From: Glandiceps talaboti
Taxonomy: Eukaryota > Hemichordata > Enteropneusta > Spengelidae
Assembly: GCF_964340395.1 (NCBI RefSeq)
Contig: NC_135565.1
Location: forward strand, 3,361,642-3,425,641
DNA length: 64,000 bases
Reading direction: 5' to 3'
Under the pieces are notes generated by a model. The model saw only the letters and a program-made list of their open reading frames with translations, did not search any database and was not told the DNA's origin. Shown here piece after piece: positions 52,638 to 64,000 of this stretch (position 1 is the stretch's first letter; each line of letters begins with the position of its first letter). The position numbers and the translations under genes are program-made.

Positions 52638-55088
52638 ATGTATTTTCGGATAATACCATTTACTCACATCACAAAAGTCTCTCACTTTACTACAAAACAC
52701 CAAAATTATGTGAAAATCTTAAATCTACTTTCCGACATGATTTGAAATCTGCAACATTGCCATATTACAACTGAATACGACTGTCTCACTTGACAAGTCT
52801 TGGAATCAAAATTATGTGAACACCATGAATATATTTTCTGACATTATTACAGAACAGTTTCCATTTAACAATGTAAATGGGACAATAGTTAATGTAACAA
52901 AAATCAAGGCAGAATTTATGGGTGGATAAAATAGATTAGGAAATAGAACTAAAGTTCTTCTAACCATTCATCCATATTCTATGGCCAAGGTGTATCACAT
53001 GATTAAACAAGCAAACAATTGAAATCCAGAGTTCACTCCAGCTGTGTCCTAATTTGCAAGATAAATTGTCATTCTGTCCTATCAGACAACATTTTACTCC
53101 AGGTTTTGCCTAGTCTATGACATGTCCTGCTGCCCTGTTATCAACTAACGTTAGTGAATGTTAGGCTGATAGTGTTGCATCAAGTGTTGTATTTTTAAAG
53201 ATTATTATTACCCCCTCACTAAGACATTAGTGGTGTTTTGTAATTTGTGAGTGCCCATTTGATGAATGTAAATCATGTCTCAAAAAACTTTGGTTACAAC
53301 CTGTGAAAAATCACTGATGCATTTGCTTGTTTGTGGTAAGCAGGCATGAGACAAGTTTCAAGCAAGAACATACAATGTAATTAGTACCAGTAACTTATCA
53401 AAGTACTAACACCATAGGTGCCTGGATCACATAACTCTGTTTACTGATAGAACACCTAGCATGAAAACCATAGAGTCTGACATGTTACTCTTATATTATA
53501 TCTTCCATAGATATAAACAAACTAATCTAAAGTGTGGCATCAGAGACACCCACTGTTGTATGGTTGTTTTTACCTAATGTTGTCTTTGTGCAACGTGTTT
53601 CTTTGGCTCATTTGTACTGGTGTTTTTTCACAGGTTGTAATGTCCACAGTAAACAAAATATCATTTTTGTCTTTCAATGTAAACAACTTCACCTTTATGT
53701 TTGTTCTATTCTCTCTCTCTCTCTGTGGTTTCAATCTACATCATCTAGAGGGGACACTCAAGGGGTCAAAGGTCTCCATCTTATTAATATCTACAATTTC
53801 TATATTTAAAATATTTTTATTTATCATCAACAATACAAAAATGAATATGCTCCTTGAATAAAAGTCATATGGTACCATAAATTAATAATTGTAGCCACTA
53901 CATCCTTCTTAATCATTTATTTCATTTTTAAGTTTGTCTAATTATTTTTTAAAGTAGATACCCTACAGTACAAAATTGAATTGTTTTACAATTTCATGGC
54001 AAGAAAATAGCTGGATAAATTTTCATGGACGTTTCAGGTTTTTTGACCACAAACCCTACAAGAAAGGGACTTTTATGTAGGGTCTATGGTAGGGTCTATG
54101 CTTTGACAGTCAATCTACAAACTTGGTATTATAAAATAATGTAACTACAATCAAAAGGAGGTGGCAACCCGTGTGGTTATCAATAACACCTCACTATCCT
54201 AACCTTGAATAAAGTGTAATGAATAGTAACAAGCCTCAGTCCAATCATGTTAATTGTTTATACCATGTATAAATATCAACTTTCTGTAACAATACACGCA
54301 TTCATTCTCAAGACATTCACATGTCTACCTATACCAAATTCATTACCAACATCACCAGCTACTCATTGTTGTCATGGATTTTCACACAAGGATCGCTGTG
54401 TTATTCAATGTACACATTCAAGTTTGACAATACCCTCTATAAAGTTAGGGGGTCTTTTAAACCCCTGTTAAAAACTGCACTCTTTGATATATTAGCACTA
54501 TTCTACAATGTGTTAAAAGCACTTGACAACTGTAACTACTTACATAGGCCTTTCATAGAACTTTCCAGTACTACGTGTACTTTCTATCAATTCCTACAAG
54601 TTTACACAACTGTGTATTAAGTATCAATGACATTAACTATGTGAACTCTGTTCAATCTTACATTTAATCTTGGTTACTCTGCCTTACGGCTGATGGTTCA
54701 AATACTCTTAGCAAGAGTTGTTATCGAGTGATTTTACTACAAATGTCATGTTGTATGTCAGCCTTTCTGTATAGCCATCTTATTGTAATGCTCCAGAGTG
54801 TCACTCTCTCTCTGCTTCAGAGAGTCTAAATAGTAACTAATACTAACCTTACTTTAATTACAATAAAGGGTGCCTCACATCCCTACAAATAAATATGGCT
54901 GCAACGGTTGTCATAGCAACCCAGTATTTACATTATAGGTTAAACCACTATTTGTATAGGTAGTGTTATACACTATATTGAGTGAGGGGTAAGTATTTCA
55001 AAAGGGGTTGTACTTATTTTTTGTGAAATGAGGTGACTTGTTTCTTTTTAAGATGTACAGTATGCCAACACAAGATAAGACGACTTGT
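52638..55088. other. region downstream of the APAF1-like gene, nothing recognised
   Basis: 2.4 kb of AT-rich sequence. Part may be the 3' UTR of the minus-strand gene; a minus-strand AATAAA (plus TTTATT) at about 53,815 is far from the stop codon. Several short open frames show no family resemblance and no repeat structure. Confidence 0.45.
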
Positions 55089-55262
55089 TTATTTTGCTCC
55101 GTTGATCTTTGCTGATGTGTTGTCAATAGCTGTTAAGATGTACAGTATCCCGGCACTGTCTATGGTGACAAATGTCTTGTAATCATCCAACACCTCAATG
55201 TACTTGGAGAAACTTCCTTTGATGGGTAACGTTTGTAGACAGGTACCATTTACAGTCCACCA
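55089..55262 (-). CDS. APAF1: APAF1-like terminal exon (last blade and stop)
   Basis: Acceptor TTTTTAG, frame WWTVNGTCLQTLPIKGSFS, KYIEVLDDYKTFVTIDSAG, ILYILTAIDNTSAKINGAK, stop TAA (minus-strand bases 55091-55089). WW and ILYIL match the end of human APAF1; the tail is about 14 residues longer. Confidence 0.9.
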   Translation of the reverse strand, partial: WWTVNGTCLQTLPIKGSFSKYIEVLDDYKTFVTIDSAGILYILTAIDNTSAKINGAK

Positions 55263-58200
55263 CTAAAAATAGTAAGAAAGTAATGTTTTGATTTAAAACT
55301 ATATTACATGACACTACTTATATATGTGTACTTACCAGGTTTGCTATATATACAATATATTACTGTCATATAGGGGTGTTTGTAATTGATAGGGGTGTTT
55401 GCAATTGATAGGGGTGCTTGCAATTGATAGGGGTGTTTCCAATTGATAGGGATGTTTGCAATTCTCGCTATCTGCAATACAATTCTATGCATCGCTAAGG
55501 AGTCAAATGGAACGCGCTTGCATTTGTCGACACCTACACTTCCGGTCGCCTATGTCAATACACGTGAATGTTTCTTCCCAACAGTTTAATTTGTAACAAA
55601 TAAGATAAACGCAAGTTTTAAGCTCATATAATCATAGAGGTGGGAAATTTAAATATGTACAGTATCTTTCCAGAGCAAAATTACAGGAGATGTCTACAAC
55701 TGAAAATGGGAAAGAAACATTCCTGTGTATTAGCATAGCTGACCGGAAGTGTAGTTGTCGACATTAGAACGCGTTGTCGCGCGACTTCATTCCATTTGAC
55801 CCCACAGTGATGTGTAGAATTGTATTGCAGGTAGCGAGAATTGATAGGGGTGTTTGTAATTGATAGAGGGGTTTCCAATTGATAAGGGTGTTTGCAATTG
55901 ATAGGGGTGTTTGCAATTGATAGGGGGGTTTCCAATTGATAGGGGTGATTGCAATTGATAGGGGTGTTTGCAATTGATAGGGGTGTTTGCAATTGATAGC
56001 GGTGTTTGCAATTGATAGGGGTGTTTGCAATTGATAGGGGTGTTTGCAATTGAGTATCAACCAGCATAACTAAGAAGGGTATTAAGTTTTCAATTTGAAG
56101 TTGTTAATGTTGATACTAGGGTTGTAATATCTTTATTTCATGATGGGTGGATATCTATATGACACAATATTGTGCATTATTATTACGGTGATTTTACCTG
56201 TATCAGGGGATTATATATTATCAAGGTAATTGAGAGTGTGAGGTATGACAGCATCACTAGGTCAACACTATTGTACATACATATATGAGAAAGTGTGTCA
56301 TGTATGGACGGAACATTTGGGACTCACTTCCAAAACTGTGAGTAAAGTATGAACCCACAGTCCATTCAGTCTTGTAATAAGTGTAATAAGTCACTGACAT
56401 TTTGGAAAATTCTTCAATAAGTGGAAGCAAGTGTATAATAATCATGAACACACTAACCAACAATCACTTGTCAAAGAGAATGTGAAATGTTGTATAAAGG
56501 GCTGAAACACAGAAAGTCAGCAAGTGATATACACAATAATTGATTGTCTTCTTACCTTGATATTCTCACTGACTGATACTAATCTCTTGCTATCCAGAGA
56601 CCATTTGATGTCAGTCACCCAACAATGATGTCTACCACATGAACTGACTAGCTTGCCTGTCTTGGTATTCCAAATCTGTTGAAAGTAAATCACACACACA
56701 CACACATAGTGCTAACATTGTCAGTAACAGATATGTATAAACTACTACATGTATGTTTACAATGATTTATATGCTTGGGATTATAGTCATCTCTAGTGTC
56801 CATTCTATTTGACAAATGCAAGTGGTCTAATAATAAAAATATACAAAATGGTTATCCTGAAATGCCCTTATTTTTATTTTATTTTTTAAATATTTGCAAT
56901 TTAACAACAATAACTTCAATAATGATTATTATGAGGACTTAACTGTGCAGATTAATAGCTGGAAATGAATTTAAACTTTGTCCTGCACCAACATGCTTAA
57001 TATTTTATTTTGAATTTACAGTGTAATATGCGTAATGATGTCACATATAGAAGACCTGAGGACTCACATTGAAAGCTAGGATTGTCTAGTAAGAATTTTG
57101 GTTCAGTAAAAGTCTACGATTTATTTCTACCTTTAGTATTATGTACAAGACAAAACTGGCAGAGATGTGAAGCTAACAGATTCTGTTTTATAATTAGCTG
57201 ACGAGAGAAGCACTAATGCCATGTACATGTGTGTTAGTGAAGAAGAAGTCTTCAGGAGGGGAAAAACTGCTTTCTTCTTTATGAACTAGTTGAAGACTGC
57301 AAAATTGCAAAATCTTCTAATGACAAAAATACGCACCTTAACTATGCCTTGATCATCTCCAGTAGCAAGTAATTTACTGTCAGATGAAAACTTACAACTC
57401 CGTACACAGTCTCTGTGTCCTGTGATGTTATGGATCAATTCTCCATTCTCTGAATTCCAAATCTACAACAAATCAGACACAGTCAAAACATTGATCACTG
57501 TTTTCTTTCTTTCAGCAAGTATCCCTTGGAATTTGTATTGAGTATGGTACCAGGTCTTAAATGAAGTGAAATGCCTTGTACTCAGTATGGTACCAGGTCT
57601 TAAATGAAGTGAAATGCCTTGTACTCAGTATGGTACCAGGCCTTAAATGAAGTGAAATGCCTTGTACTCAGTATGGTACCAGGTCTTAAATGAAGTGAAA
57701 TGCCCTGTACTCAGTATGGTACCAGGTCTTAAATGAAGTGAAATGCCTTGTACTCAGTATGGTACCAGGTCTTAAATGAAGTGAAATGCCTTGTACTCAG
57801 TATGGTACCAGGTCTTAAATGAAGTGAAATGCCTTGTACTCAGTACCAGGTCTTAAATGAAGTGAAATGCCTTGTACTCAGTACCAGGTCTTAAATGAAT
57901 TGAAATGCCTTGTACTCAGTACCAGGTCTTAAATGAATTGAAATGCCTTGTACTCAGTACCAGGTCTTAAATGAATTGAAATGCCTTGTACTCAGTATGG
58001 TACCAGGTCTTAAATGAAGTGAAATGCCTTGTACTCAGTACCAGGTCTTAAATGAATTGAAATGCCTTGTACTCAGTACCAGGTCTTAAATGAAGTGAAA
58101 TGCCTTGTACTCAGTATGGTACCAGGTCTTAAATGAAGTGAAATGCCTTGTACTCAGTACCAGGTCTTAAATGAAGTGAAATGCCTTGTACTCAGTATGG

Positions 58201-61200
58201 GTTCTGGGCTTAAGGTCCCTTGATGTGCTGTCATTATTGCTCCTTGTTAAGAGTACAAATTTAGTGAGTTACAATATTGAATGTATTGAATGTCTTTCTA
58301 ACTCGATATGTTTCACACAGCAGAAAGTGCCAGGCTTACCTTTGCAGTTCTGTCCACAGAGGTAGAAGCTATCATTGATTCATCATGTGATATGTCACAT
58401 GACAAGACCCATTCCTTGCTAGTAAGGCATGTATAAATTAACTGTCCAGTCCTTGCATCCCATACCTATACAAAATACAAAATAAGTCAAAATGAAAACA
58501 ATCAGGTGACAAGTCACTACTTGTAATTATGCTAATTTCATGGTATTTTAAACTATTAATAGTAACTGTTACTTATGACTTAACACCAGTCAGCCGTGGC
58601 AAATAGATTCAGTCACTTCTTTCCATTTTCATAATAAATAGGATACGAGTCAAACAAGTTTTAACTTTTATTCAGAAACTCACTAGATGACTGAAATGCA
58701 GTCAGGTCGTATAAAAAATGTTCAGTCAGTTCTTTTTCATAAACCACATTTTTTAAATTATACAAGATTTCACAGCAACATAGGATTCCAATAAACCTTC
58801 AATAAAAGTTGGCACACCTTTGTTTCTCATTGTACATTATAAACAAAACACATCAGTCTACATCTACATCTAGCTGGTACACCCTCTGGCAATTAGGCTA
58901 ACTTTAAAAACAACCACAAGTCACATAGCACAAAGGTGATGTCAAGGGTTTGCCTTACAGATGTACTGTCACCATTGGCCTTTGTTTGGCAACCTTACAA
59001 GTGTAGATCCAAGGTCTTACACTACAAGACAATTAAACCATAAACCAGTACATACATGTTCTCATCTGTTCCTTACCTTGAGTGTACCATCATATGATGA
59101 TGATAATATCTTGGTATCTTTGTTAAACAGTATACACTTCCTAACAGACTGGGTATGTCCAGTGCATACAATAGCCTCTGCACTATCCTTCCAAATCTAA
59201 AACCAAAACACAGTTATCATATAAGTGCATGGTTACATTTAATTTCCTTGCATCACACGGAAATACATATTTTGTAAAGTTTCTTATAGGATGTAACAGG
59301 AACATTTAGTAGAACATCATGGTATGTAGTACTATATGGAAGGAAGTCTTGTCACAATATCATGGTATGTAGTACTATATGGAAGGAAGTCTTGTCACAA
59401 TATCATGGTATGTAGTACTATATGGAAGGAAGTCTTGTCATAATATCATGGTATGTAGTACTATATGGAAGGAAGTCTTGTCACAATATCATGGTATGTA
59501 GTACTATATGGAAGGAAGTCTTGTCACAATATCATGGTATGTAGTACTATATGGAAGGAAGTCTTGTCACAATATCATGGTATGTAGTACTATATGGAAG
59601 GAAGTCTTGTCACAATATCATGGTATGTAGTACTATATGGAAGGAAGTCTTGTCACAATATCATGCTATGTAGTACTATATGGAAGGAAGTCTTGTCACA
59701 ATATCATGGTATGTAGTACTATATGGAAGGAAGTCTTGTCACAATATCATGGTATGTAGTACTATATGGAAGGAAGTCTTGTCACAATATCATGCTATGT
59801 AGTACTATATGGAAGGAAGTCTTGTCACAATATCATGGTATGTAGTACTATATGGAAGGAAGTCTTGTCATAATATCATGGTATGTAGTACTATATGGAA
59901 GGAAGTCTTGTCACAATATCATGGTATGTAGTACTATATGGAAGGAAGTCTTGTCACAATATCATGGTATGTAGTACTATATGGAAGGAAGTCTTGTCAT
60001 AATATCATGGTATGTAGTACTATATGGAAGGAAGTCTTGTCACAATATCATGGTATGTAGTACTATATGGAAGGAAGTCTTGTCACAATATCATGGTATG
60101 TAGTACTATATGGAAGGAAGTCTTGTCATAATATCATGGTATGTAGTACTATATGGAAGGAAGTCTTGTCACAATATCATGGTATGTAGTACTATATGGA
60201 AGGAAGTCTTGTCATAATATCATGGTATGTAGTACTATATGGAAGGAAGTCTTGTCACAATATCATGGTATGTAGTACTATATGGAAGGAAGTCTTGTCA
60301 CAATATCATGGTATGTAGTACTATATGGAAGGAAGTCTTGTCACAATATCATGGTATGTAGTACTATATGGAAGGAAGTCTTGTCACAATATCATGGTAT
60401 GTAGTACTATATGGAAGGAAGTCTTGTCACAATATCATGGTATGTAGTACTATATGGAAGGAAGTCTTGTCATAATATCATGGTAGGTAGTACTATATGG
60501 AAGGAAGTCTTGTCACAATATCATGGTATGTAGTACTATATGGAAGGAAGTCTTGTCATAACATCATGGTATGTAGTACTATATGGAAGGAAGTCTTGTC
60601 ACAATATCATGGTATGTAGTACTATATGGAAGGAAGTCTTGTCACAACATCATGGTAATGTAGTACTATATGGAAGGAAGTCTTGTCACAACATCATGGT
60701 ATGTAGTACTATATGGAAGGAAGTCTTGTCACAATATCATGGTATGTAGTACTATATGGAAGGAAGTCTTGTCACAATATCATGGTATGTAGTACTATAT
60801 GGAAGGAAGTCTTGTCACAATATCATGGTATGTAGTACTATATGGAAGGAAGTCTTGTCACAAAAAATGTCAGTTTTATACAAATAGATATACTACAGAA
60901 ATCATATATAGGAATCTAATAATTATATACACATAGTCTTTATAAGTTAGTATTTTGTTAGACTTAGTGTCAGGAATATTACATAGTCTTTATAAGTTAG
61001 TATTTTGTTAGACTTAGTGTCAGGAATATTACATCGTCTTTATAAGTTAGTATTTTGTTAGACTTAGTGTCAGGAATATTACATCGTCTTTATAAGTTAG
61101 TATTTTGTTAGACTAAGTGTCAGGAATATTACATAGTCTTTATAAGTTAGTATTTTGTTAGACTAAGTGTCAGCAATATTACATCGTCTTTATAAGTTAG

Positions 61201-62867
61201 TATTTTGTTAGACTAAGTGTCAGGAATATTACATCGCCTTTATAAGTTAGTATTTTGTTAGACTAAGTGTCAGGAATATTACATAGTCTTTATAAGTTAG
61301 TATTTTGTTAGACGAAGTGTCAGGAATATTACATCGTCTTTATAAGTTATTATTTTGTTAGACTCACTGTCAGGAATATTACATAGTCTTTATAAGTAGT
61401 ATTTTGTTAGACTCAGTGTCAGGAATATTACATCGTCTTTATAAGTTAGTATTTTGTTAGACTCACTGTCAGGAATATTACATAGTCTTTATAAGTTAGT
61501 ATTTTGTTAGACTCACTGTCTGGCCACTGATTTCACCAAAGAGTTCCTATTAACTGTTATGTGTTCATAAAATGTGTAATCCACTACTATGATGTAATGT
61601 ACTCTTAGTTACTACAAGACTGACTTCTTACTTTGACACAGCCTGGATGGATGATTAGATGACTGATCAGTCTTTATTTATCGTAGTGAGTATTCAATGC
61701 CTTCTGAGATGTAATTATTGTCGATATATTGGTACATTTAGTCTGGTGGTCTATTTGTATACATTGTGAATACAGGATTTACAATGGAAACCTATAGGAA
61801 AGATAGCTTACCTTGACAGTTTTATCATCAGAGCAAGTGATGAGTACCTTGCCATCTTGAGTGTAACACATACTCCTGACAGGACCATTGTGACCATGTA
61901 GACAATCATACATGACTTGTCCACCTAGCGATAACACCTGTATGTACATAAAACCATCCAGTCATTCCAAATATAACAGGATTCGGTACATGTTAACAAA
62001 GTGAATTTTACTTAGAGAGAAAAATAGGCACACAAAGATGCATTTGTGACCACATGGACAATCATAAGGGGCAAGATTAGTACAATGTACATGTAGGATA
62101 AAAACTAAATTCTTTTATGGGGGGTTGAGCCATTTTAGTTTCTCATCCTACAGAATATATTTTACTTTTAATGGATGTTTTGTACCCCTAAATACATACA
62201 TGTGTTTATTTCTTTAATAAATGTCAAATTGAGAGAATTGAAGAATGTTTGCTATAGTTAAATGCACTGGCACAAAAATAAAGTAAACTGTCAACAAAAG
62301 AACTATTTTTTACTCACTACATACTGGCTTTTTTATTCATAGCACTACATACTACTACACACTGTTTTGAAATTTTCAATTTTGGCCAATTTAGTTGGGG
62401 GGGGGGGGGTATATAGTATAAGAATTTAGTTTTTTATCCTACATTGAACATTGATCTCTCCCCTAAATAAGATGACAACCTAAAGATAAAAATCATCTAG
62501 TCATCAAAAATGTTAGAAGAAGACTACATGTTATTAGATGCAAATCTTACTTAATAGAGACCCATCTGATAAGAGGTGATATGCAAAGATGCATGTTTTG
62601 TGGTACTGACGTTACGTTACGTCATGAAGGAATCCCTAGAAACCAGAGTTAATTAAAATACAATTATTTCTTGGATTGATATTTCTCTTTCAATAAATAC
62701 CTGAGAGAAGATTGCTAGATACTTACCTTGACTTGTCCTTTGTCAGTGCCATAGGCGATTTGATCAGTGGGTGAAATAGTACAGCATCGTATTCTACAAT
62801 CTTCAGAGGGTGTCATGGTACTACAGCTACGATGTAACTTGGCATCACCATTGTGACCTTGTGTTAT
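55089..62867 (-). CDS. APAF1: APAF1-like protein, C-terminal WD40 propeller (partial, 5' end beyond the window)
   Basis: Seven minus-strand exons in coding order: 62867-62727, 61937-61812, 59196-59077, 58465-58340, 57462-57337, 56675-56556 and 55262-55089, all in phase 0, giving 309 residues plus TAA. Each of the middle five is one WD blade of 40-42 codons starting (I/V)W or equivalent and ending in K. The blade texts follow human APAF1 in order: CCTISPTDQIAYGTDKG (human CCCLSPHLQYIAFGDENG), VLSCDISHDESMIASTS (VLSCDISHDATKFSSTS), SSDSKLLATGDDQG (SVDSTLLATGDDNG), CWVTDIKWSLDSKRLVS (GWVTDLCFSPDGKMLIS) and TFVTIDSAGILYIL (TYVTVDNLGILYIL). In APAF1 this propeller binds cytochrome c and holds the apoptosome scaffold inactive. 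The CARD and NB-ARC parts are not in view. Invertebrate chordates can have several APAF1-like paralogues, so one-to-one orthology is inferred, not shown. Confidence 0.85.
55371..55463. repeat. 18-bp minisatellite, left block (about 5 copies)
   Basis: Unit TTGCAATTGATAGGGGTG, in the last intron of the APAF1-like gene. The same unit resumes at 55,843 beyond a MITE. Confidence 0.92.
55460..55842. mobile_element. fold-back MITE inserted in the 18-bp array
   Basis: Left arm AATTCTCGCTATCTGCAATA, CAATTCTATGCATC ... GTCAAATGGAACGCG ... ACACTTCCGGTC; right arm is the inverse ending GCAGGTAGCGAGAATT. Arms pair over about 120 bases with scattered mismatches. The array flanks it on both sides, so the element jumped into the array. 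A possible AATT duplication is hidden by the palindromic ends. Confidence 0.8.
55843..56054. repeat. 18-bp minisatellite, right block (about 12 copies)
   Basis: Unit TTGCAATTGATAGGGGTG with TTTCCAATTG variants, continuing the array interrupted at 55,460. Confidence 0.95.
56556..56675 (-). CDS. APAF1: APAF1-like exon (WD blade, IWNTKTGKLVSSCGRHHC)
   Basis: Acceptor TTCAACAG, frame IWNTKTGKLVSSCGRHHCW then VTDIKWSLDSKRLVSVSENI, K, donor GTAAGA. 40 codons. Corresponds to the penultimate blade before WW. Confidence 0.9.
57337..57462 (-). CDS. APAF1: APAF1-like exon (WD blade, IWNSENGELIHNITGHRD)
   Basis: Acceptor GTTGTAG, frame IWNSENGELIHNITGHRDCV, RSCKFSSDSKLLATGDDQG, IVK, donor GTGCGT. 42 codons. 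Matches GHNGCVRCSAFSVDSTLLATGDDNG of human APAF1. Confidence 0.92.
57541..58200. repeat. 43/38-bp minisatellite, about 16 copies
   Basis: Unit GGTACCAGGTCTTAAATGAA, GTGAAATGCCTTGTACTCAG, TAT. A sub-family lacks TATGG (38 bases). In the APAF1-like intron between exons 58340-58465 and 57337-57462. Confidence 0.95.
58340..58465 (-). CDS. APAF1: APAF1-like exon (WD blade, VWDARTGQLIYTC)
   Basis: Acceptor TTGTATAG, frame VWDARTGQLIYTCLTSKEW, VLSCDISHDESMIASTSVD, RTAK, donor GTAAGC. 42 codons. The DISHD...STS.D(R/K)TAK core is nearly the human text. Confidence 0.92.
59077..59196 (-). CDS. APAF1: APAF1-like exon (WD blade, IWKDSAEAIVCTGHTQSV)
   Basis: Acceptor GGTTTTAG, frame IWKDSAEAIVCTGHTQSVRK then CILFNKDTKILSSSYDGTLK, donor GTAAGG. 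40 codons. Human counterpart ends LLSWSFDGTVK. Confidence 0.88.
59316..60863. repeat. 43-bp minisatellite, 36 copies
   Basis: Unit ATCATGGTATGTAGTACTAT, ATGGAAGGAAGTCTTGTCAC, AAT with very little variation (ATCATGCTATG, CATAATATC). In the long APAF1-like intron between 59,197 and 61,811. Confidence 0.97.
60931..61520. repeat. 50-bp minisatellite, about 12 copies
   Basis: Unit ACATAGTCTTTATAAGTTAG, TATTTTGTTAGACTTAGTGT, CAGGAATATT. Variants ACATCG and GACTAAG/GACTCAC appear in runs. Confidence 0.95.
61812..61937 (-). CDS. APAF1: APAF1-like exon (WD blade, VLSLGGQVMYDCLHGHNG)
   Basis: Acceptor TACATACAG, frame VLSLGGQVMYDCLHGHNGPV, RSMCYTQDGKVLITCSDDK, TVK, donor GTAAGC. 42 codons with the GH...SDD(K)TVK pattern of a WD repeat. 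Confidence 0.88.
62395..62411. repeat. poly-G run
   Basis: Thirteen or so G in a row after TTTAGTT, one of several G runs in the window (also near 18,840, 32,010 and 34,950). Confidence 0.8.
62727..62867 (-). CDS. APAF1: APAF1-like exon (blade with RCCTISPTDQIAYGTDKG)
   Basis: Acceptor CCCAATACAG, frame ITQGHNGDAKLHRSCSTMTP then SEDCRIRCCTISPTDQIAY and GTDKGQVK, donor GTAAGT. 47 codons. The first part is an irregular loop, as in human APAF1. Confidence 0.82.
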
Positions 62868-63099
62868 CTGTATTGGGAAAAATATACAAGATGTCTTTGA
62901 AAATGTTCATCAGGTAATTAATGGGAACAAGCCATTGAGAATGACATAGTCCCCGCTATGATTGGGTTTTAAGGAATTAGCACTACTCTGATCACGCAAC
63001 AACAAATCAAACAGACTTAGATATGTTGTGTCTGCTTGTCGGACATGGAACATGCCTACAACAATAAAGGATTGGTCGGGTATGGGGGATCATATCAAT

Positions 63100-63870
63100 A
63101 TGAAAATGGATATGCAAATGTATGTCATAGAACACTGTCCTAATACCAACTCTGAATGAGATCTGTTCAAGCATGTCTGAGTTATGGCTTTGGACATGGA
63201 AAATTCACAAACAAAATGGCTGCCAGGCAGCCATATTGGATCGTATCATGACGAAAATGGATATGCACATGTATGTCATAGAACACTGTCCTAATACCAA
63301 CTTCGAATGAGATCTGTTCAAGCATGTCTGAGTTATGGCTTTGGACATGGAAAATTTGCAAACAAAATGGCTGCCAGGCAGCCATATTGGATCGTATCAC
63401 AATGAAAATGGATATGCACATGTATGTCATAGAACACTGTCCTAATACCAACTTTGAATGAGATCTGTTCAAGCATGTCTGAGTTATGGCTTTGGACATG
63501 GAAAATTTGCAAACAAAATGGCTGCCAGGCAGCCATATTGGATCGTATCACAATGAAAATGGATATGCACATGTATGTCATAGAACACTGTCCTAATACC
63601 AACTTTGAATGAGATCTGTTCAAGCATGTCTAAGTTATGGCTTTGGACATGAAAATTCACAAACAAAATGGCTGCCAGGCGGCCATATTGGATCGTATCA
63701 TGACAACAATGAATATGTACATATATGCCATAGAACACTGTCCTAATACCAACTCTGAATGAGATCTGTGTGAGCATGTCTGAGTTATGGCTTTAGACAA
63801 GGAAAATTCGCAAACAAAATGGCTGCTAGGCGGCCATATTGGATCGTATCATAAAACAAATTGACGTGCA
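63100..63870. repeat. 151-bp tandem repeat, about 5 copies
   Basis: Unit includes ATGGATATGCACATGTATGT, CATAGAACACTGTCCTAATA, GAGATCTGTTCAAGCATGTC and AATGGCTGCCAGGCAGCCAT. Starts of ATGGATATGC lie at 63106, 63257, 63408 and 63559, exactly 151 apart. The CTGCCAGGCAG core is a small hairpin. It forms the body of a widely dispersed type of invertebrate repeat ending in the ACGG tract. Confidence 0.93.
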
Positions 63871-63944
63871 TATGTATGCCATAGCATGTTGCCCCTGTAC
63901 CAAGTTTGAAAAAAATCGGTACAGGCATCTCCAAGAAACGGCTG

Positions 63945-63992
63945 CGGACGGACCGACGGACGGACGGACGGACGCACGGACGGACAGACGGA
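63945..63992. repeat. (CGGA)n tail of the interspersed repeat
   Basis: GGACGGACCGACGGACGGAC and continuation close the 151-bp repeat block, as in many invertebrate interspersed repeats. Confidence 0.9.
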
Positions 63993-64000
63993 ACCCAATC

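Noticed and set aside
53532-54620. Open frames of 74-109 codons in 53.5-54.6 kb
   Set aside because: Short, overlapping in several frames, hydrophobic from AT-rich sequence, with no domain resemblance or supporting splice structure.
63182-63777. Minus-strand open frames of about 100 codons near the right edge
   Set aside because: They fall entirely in the 151-bp tandem repeat and repeat the same text; no resemblance to a protein family.

Overview
This window is animal (metazoan) genomic DNA: AT-rich, with split genes that have clean GT-AG introns, CpG-to-TpG decay inside repeats, many mini- and microsatellites, and several families of small inverted-repeat elements. A chordate-type ERGIC2 gene, an APAF1-like WD40 gene and a small sushi-domain membrane protein, together with minisatellites that copy exon/intron junctions, make a cephalochordate (amphioxus/Branchiostoma-like) source my best guess. 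That is an inference, because no species marker is readable directly.

Layout. (1) 2-85 may be the last coding piece of an upstream plus-strand gene (weak). (2) 711-25841, plus strand: a complete ten-exon ERGIC2 gene of 392 codons. More than half of its 25 kb is tandem repeat: 58 bp x about 147 in intron 2, 43 bp x about 19 in intron 4, 50 bp x 48 in intron 5, 30 bp x 77 in intron 6 and 48/52 bp x 8 in intron 8. (3) 25,950-35,700: an intergenic region of minisatellites, fold-back elements and old interspersed repeats. (4) 35858-41074, plus strand: a five-exon gene for a small secretory protein with a signal peptide, two CCP/sushi modules and a hydrophobic C-terminus (GPI-anchor or single-pass type). 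Its third exon carries an apparent frameshift. (5) 41,100-55,080: no recognisable gene. It holds a 2.1-kb array of 39-bp units, an 11 x 49-bp array, a 2.2-kb G-rich array of 29-bp units and several MITE-like elements. (6) 55089-62867, minus strand: the last seven coding exons (309 codons plus stop) of an APAF1-like gene, about one WD40 blade per exon. The 5' part lies beyond the right edge.

The three genes do not form an obvious pathway: ERGIC2 acts in ER-Golgi traffic, the CCP protein at the cell surface, and APAF1 in cytosolic apoptosis signalling. What links the window is how its repeats arose. Three ERGIC2 introns begin with arrays whose unit copies the exon end plus the 5' splice site, so the pre-mRNA holds well over a hundred decoy donors. 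Other arrays appear to have grown from the terminal inverted repeat of a MITE-like element (39-bp array) or inside fold-back elements (51-bp array). Two unrelated arrays each carry dozens of copies of the palindrome TGACGTCA (a CRE/ATF site).

All coordinates were read by eye. Exon borders rest on reading frame, GT/AG sites and remembered family sequences. Copy numbers come from span divided by period unless stated.
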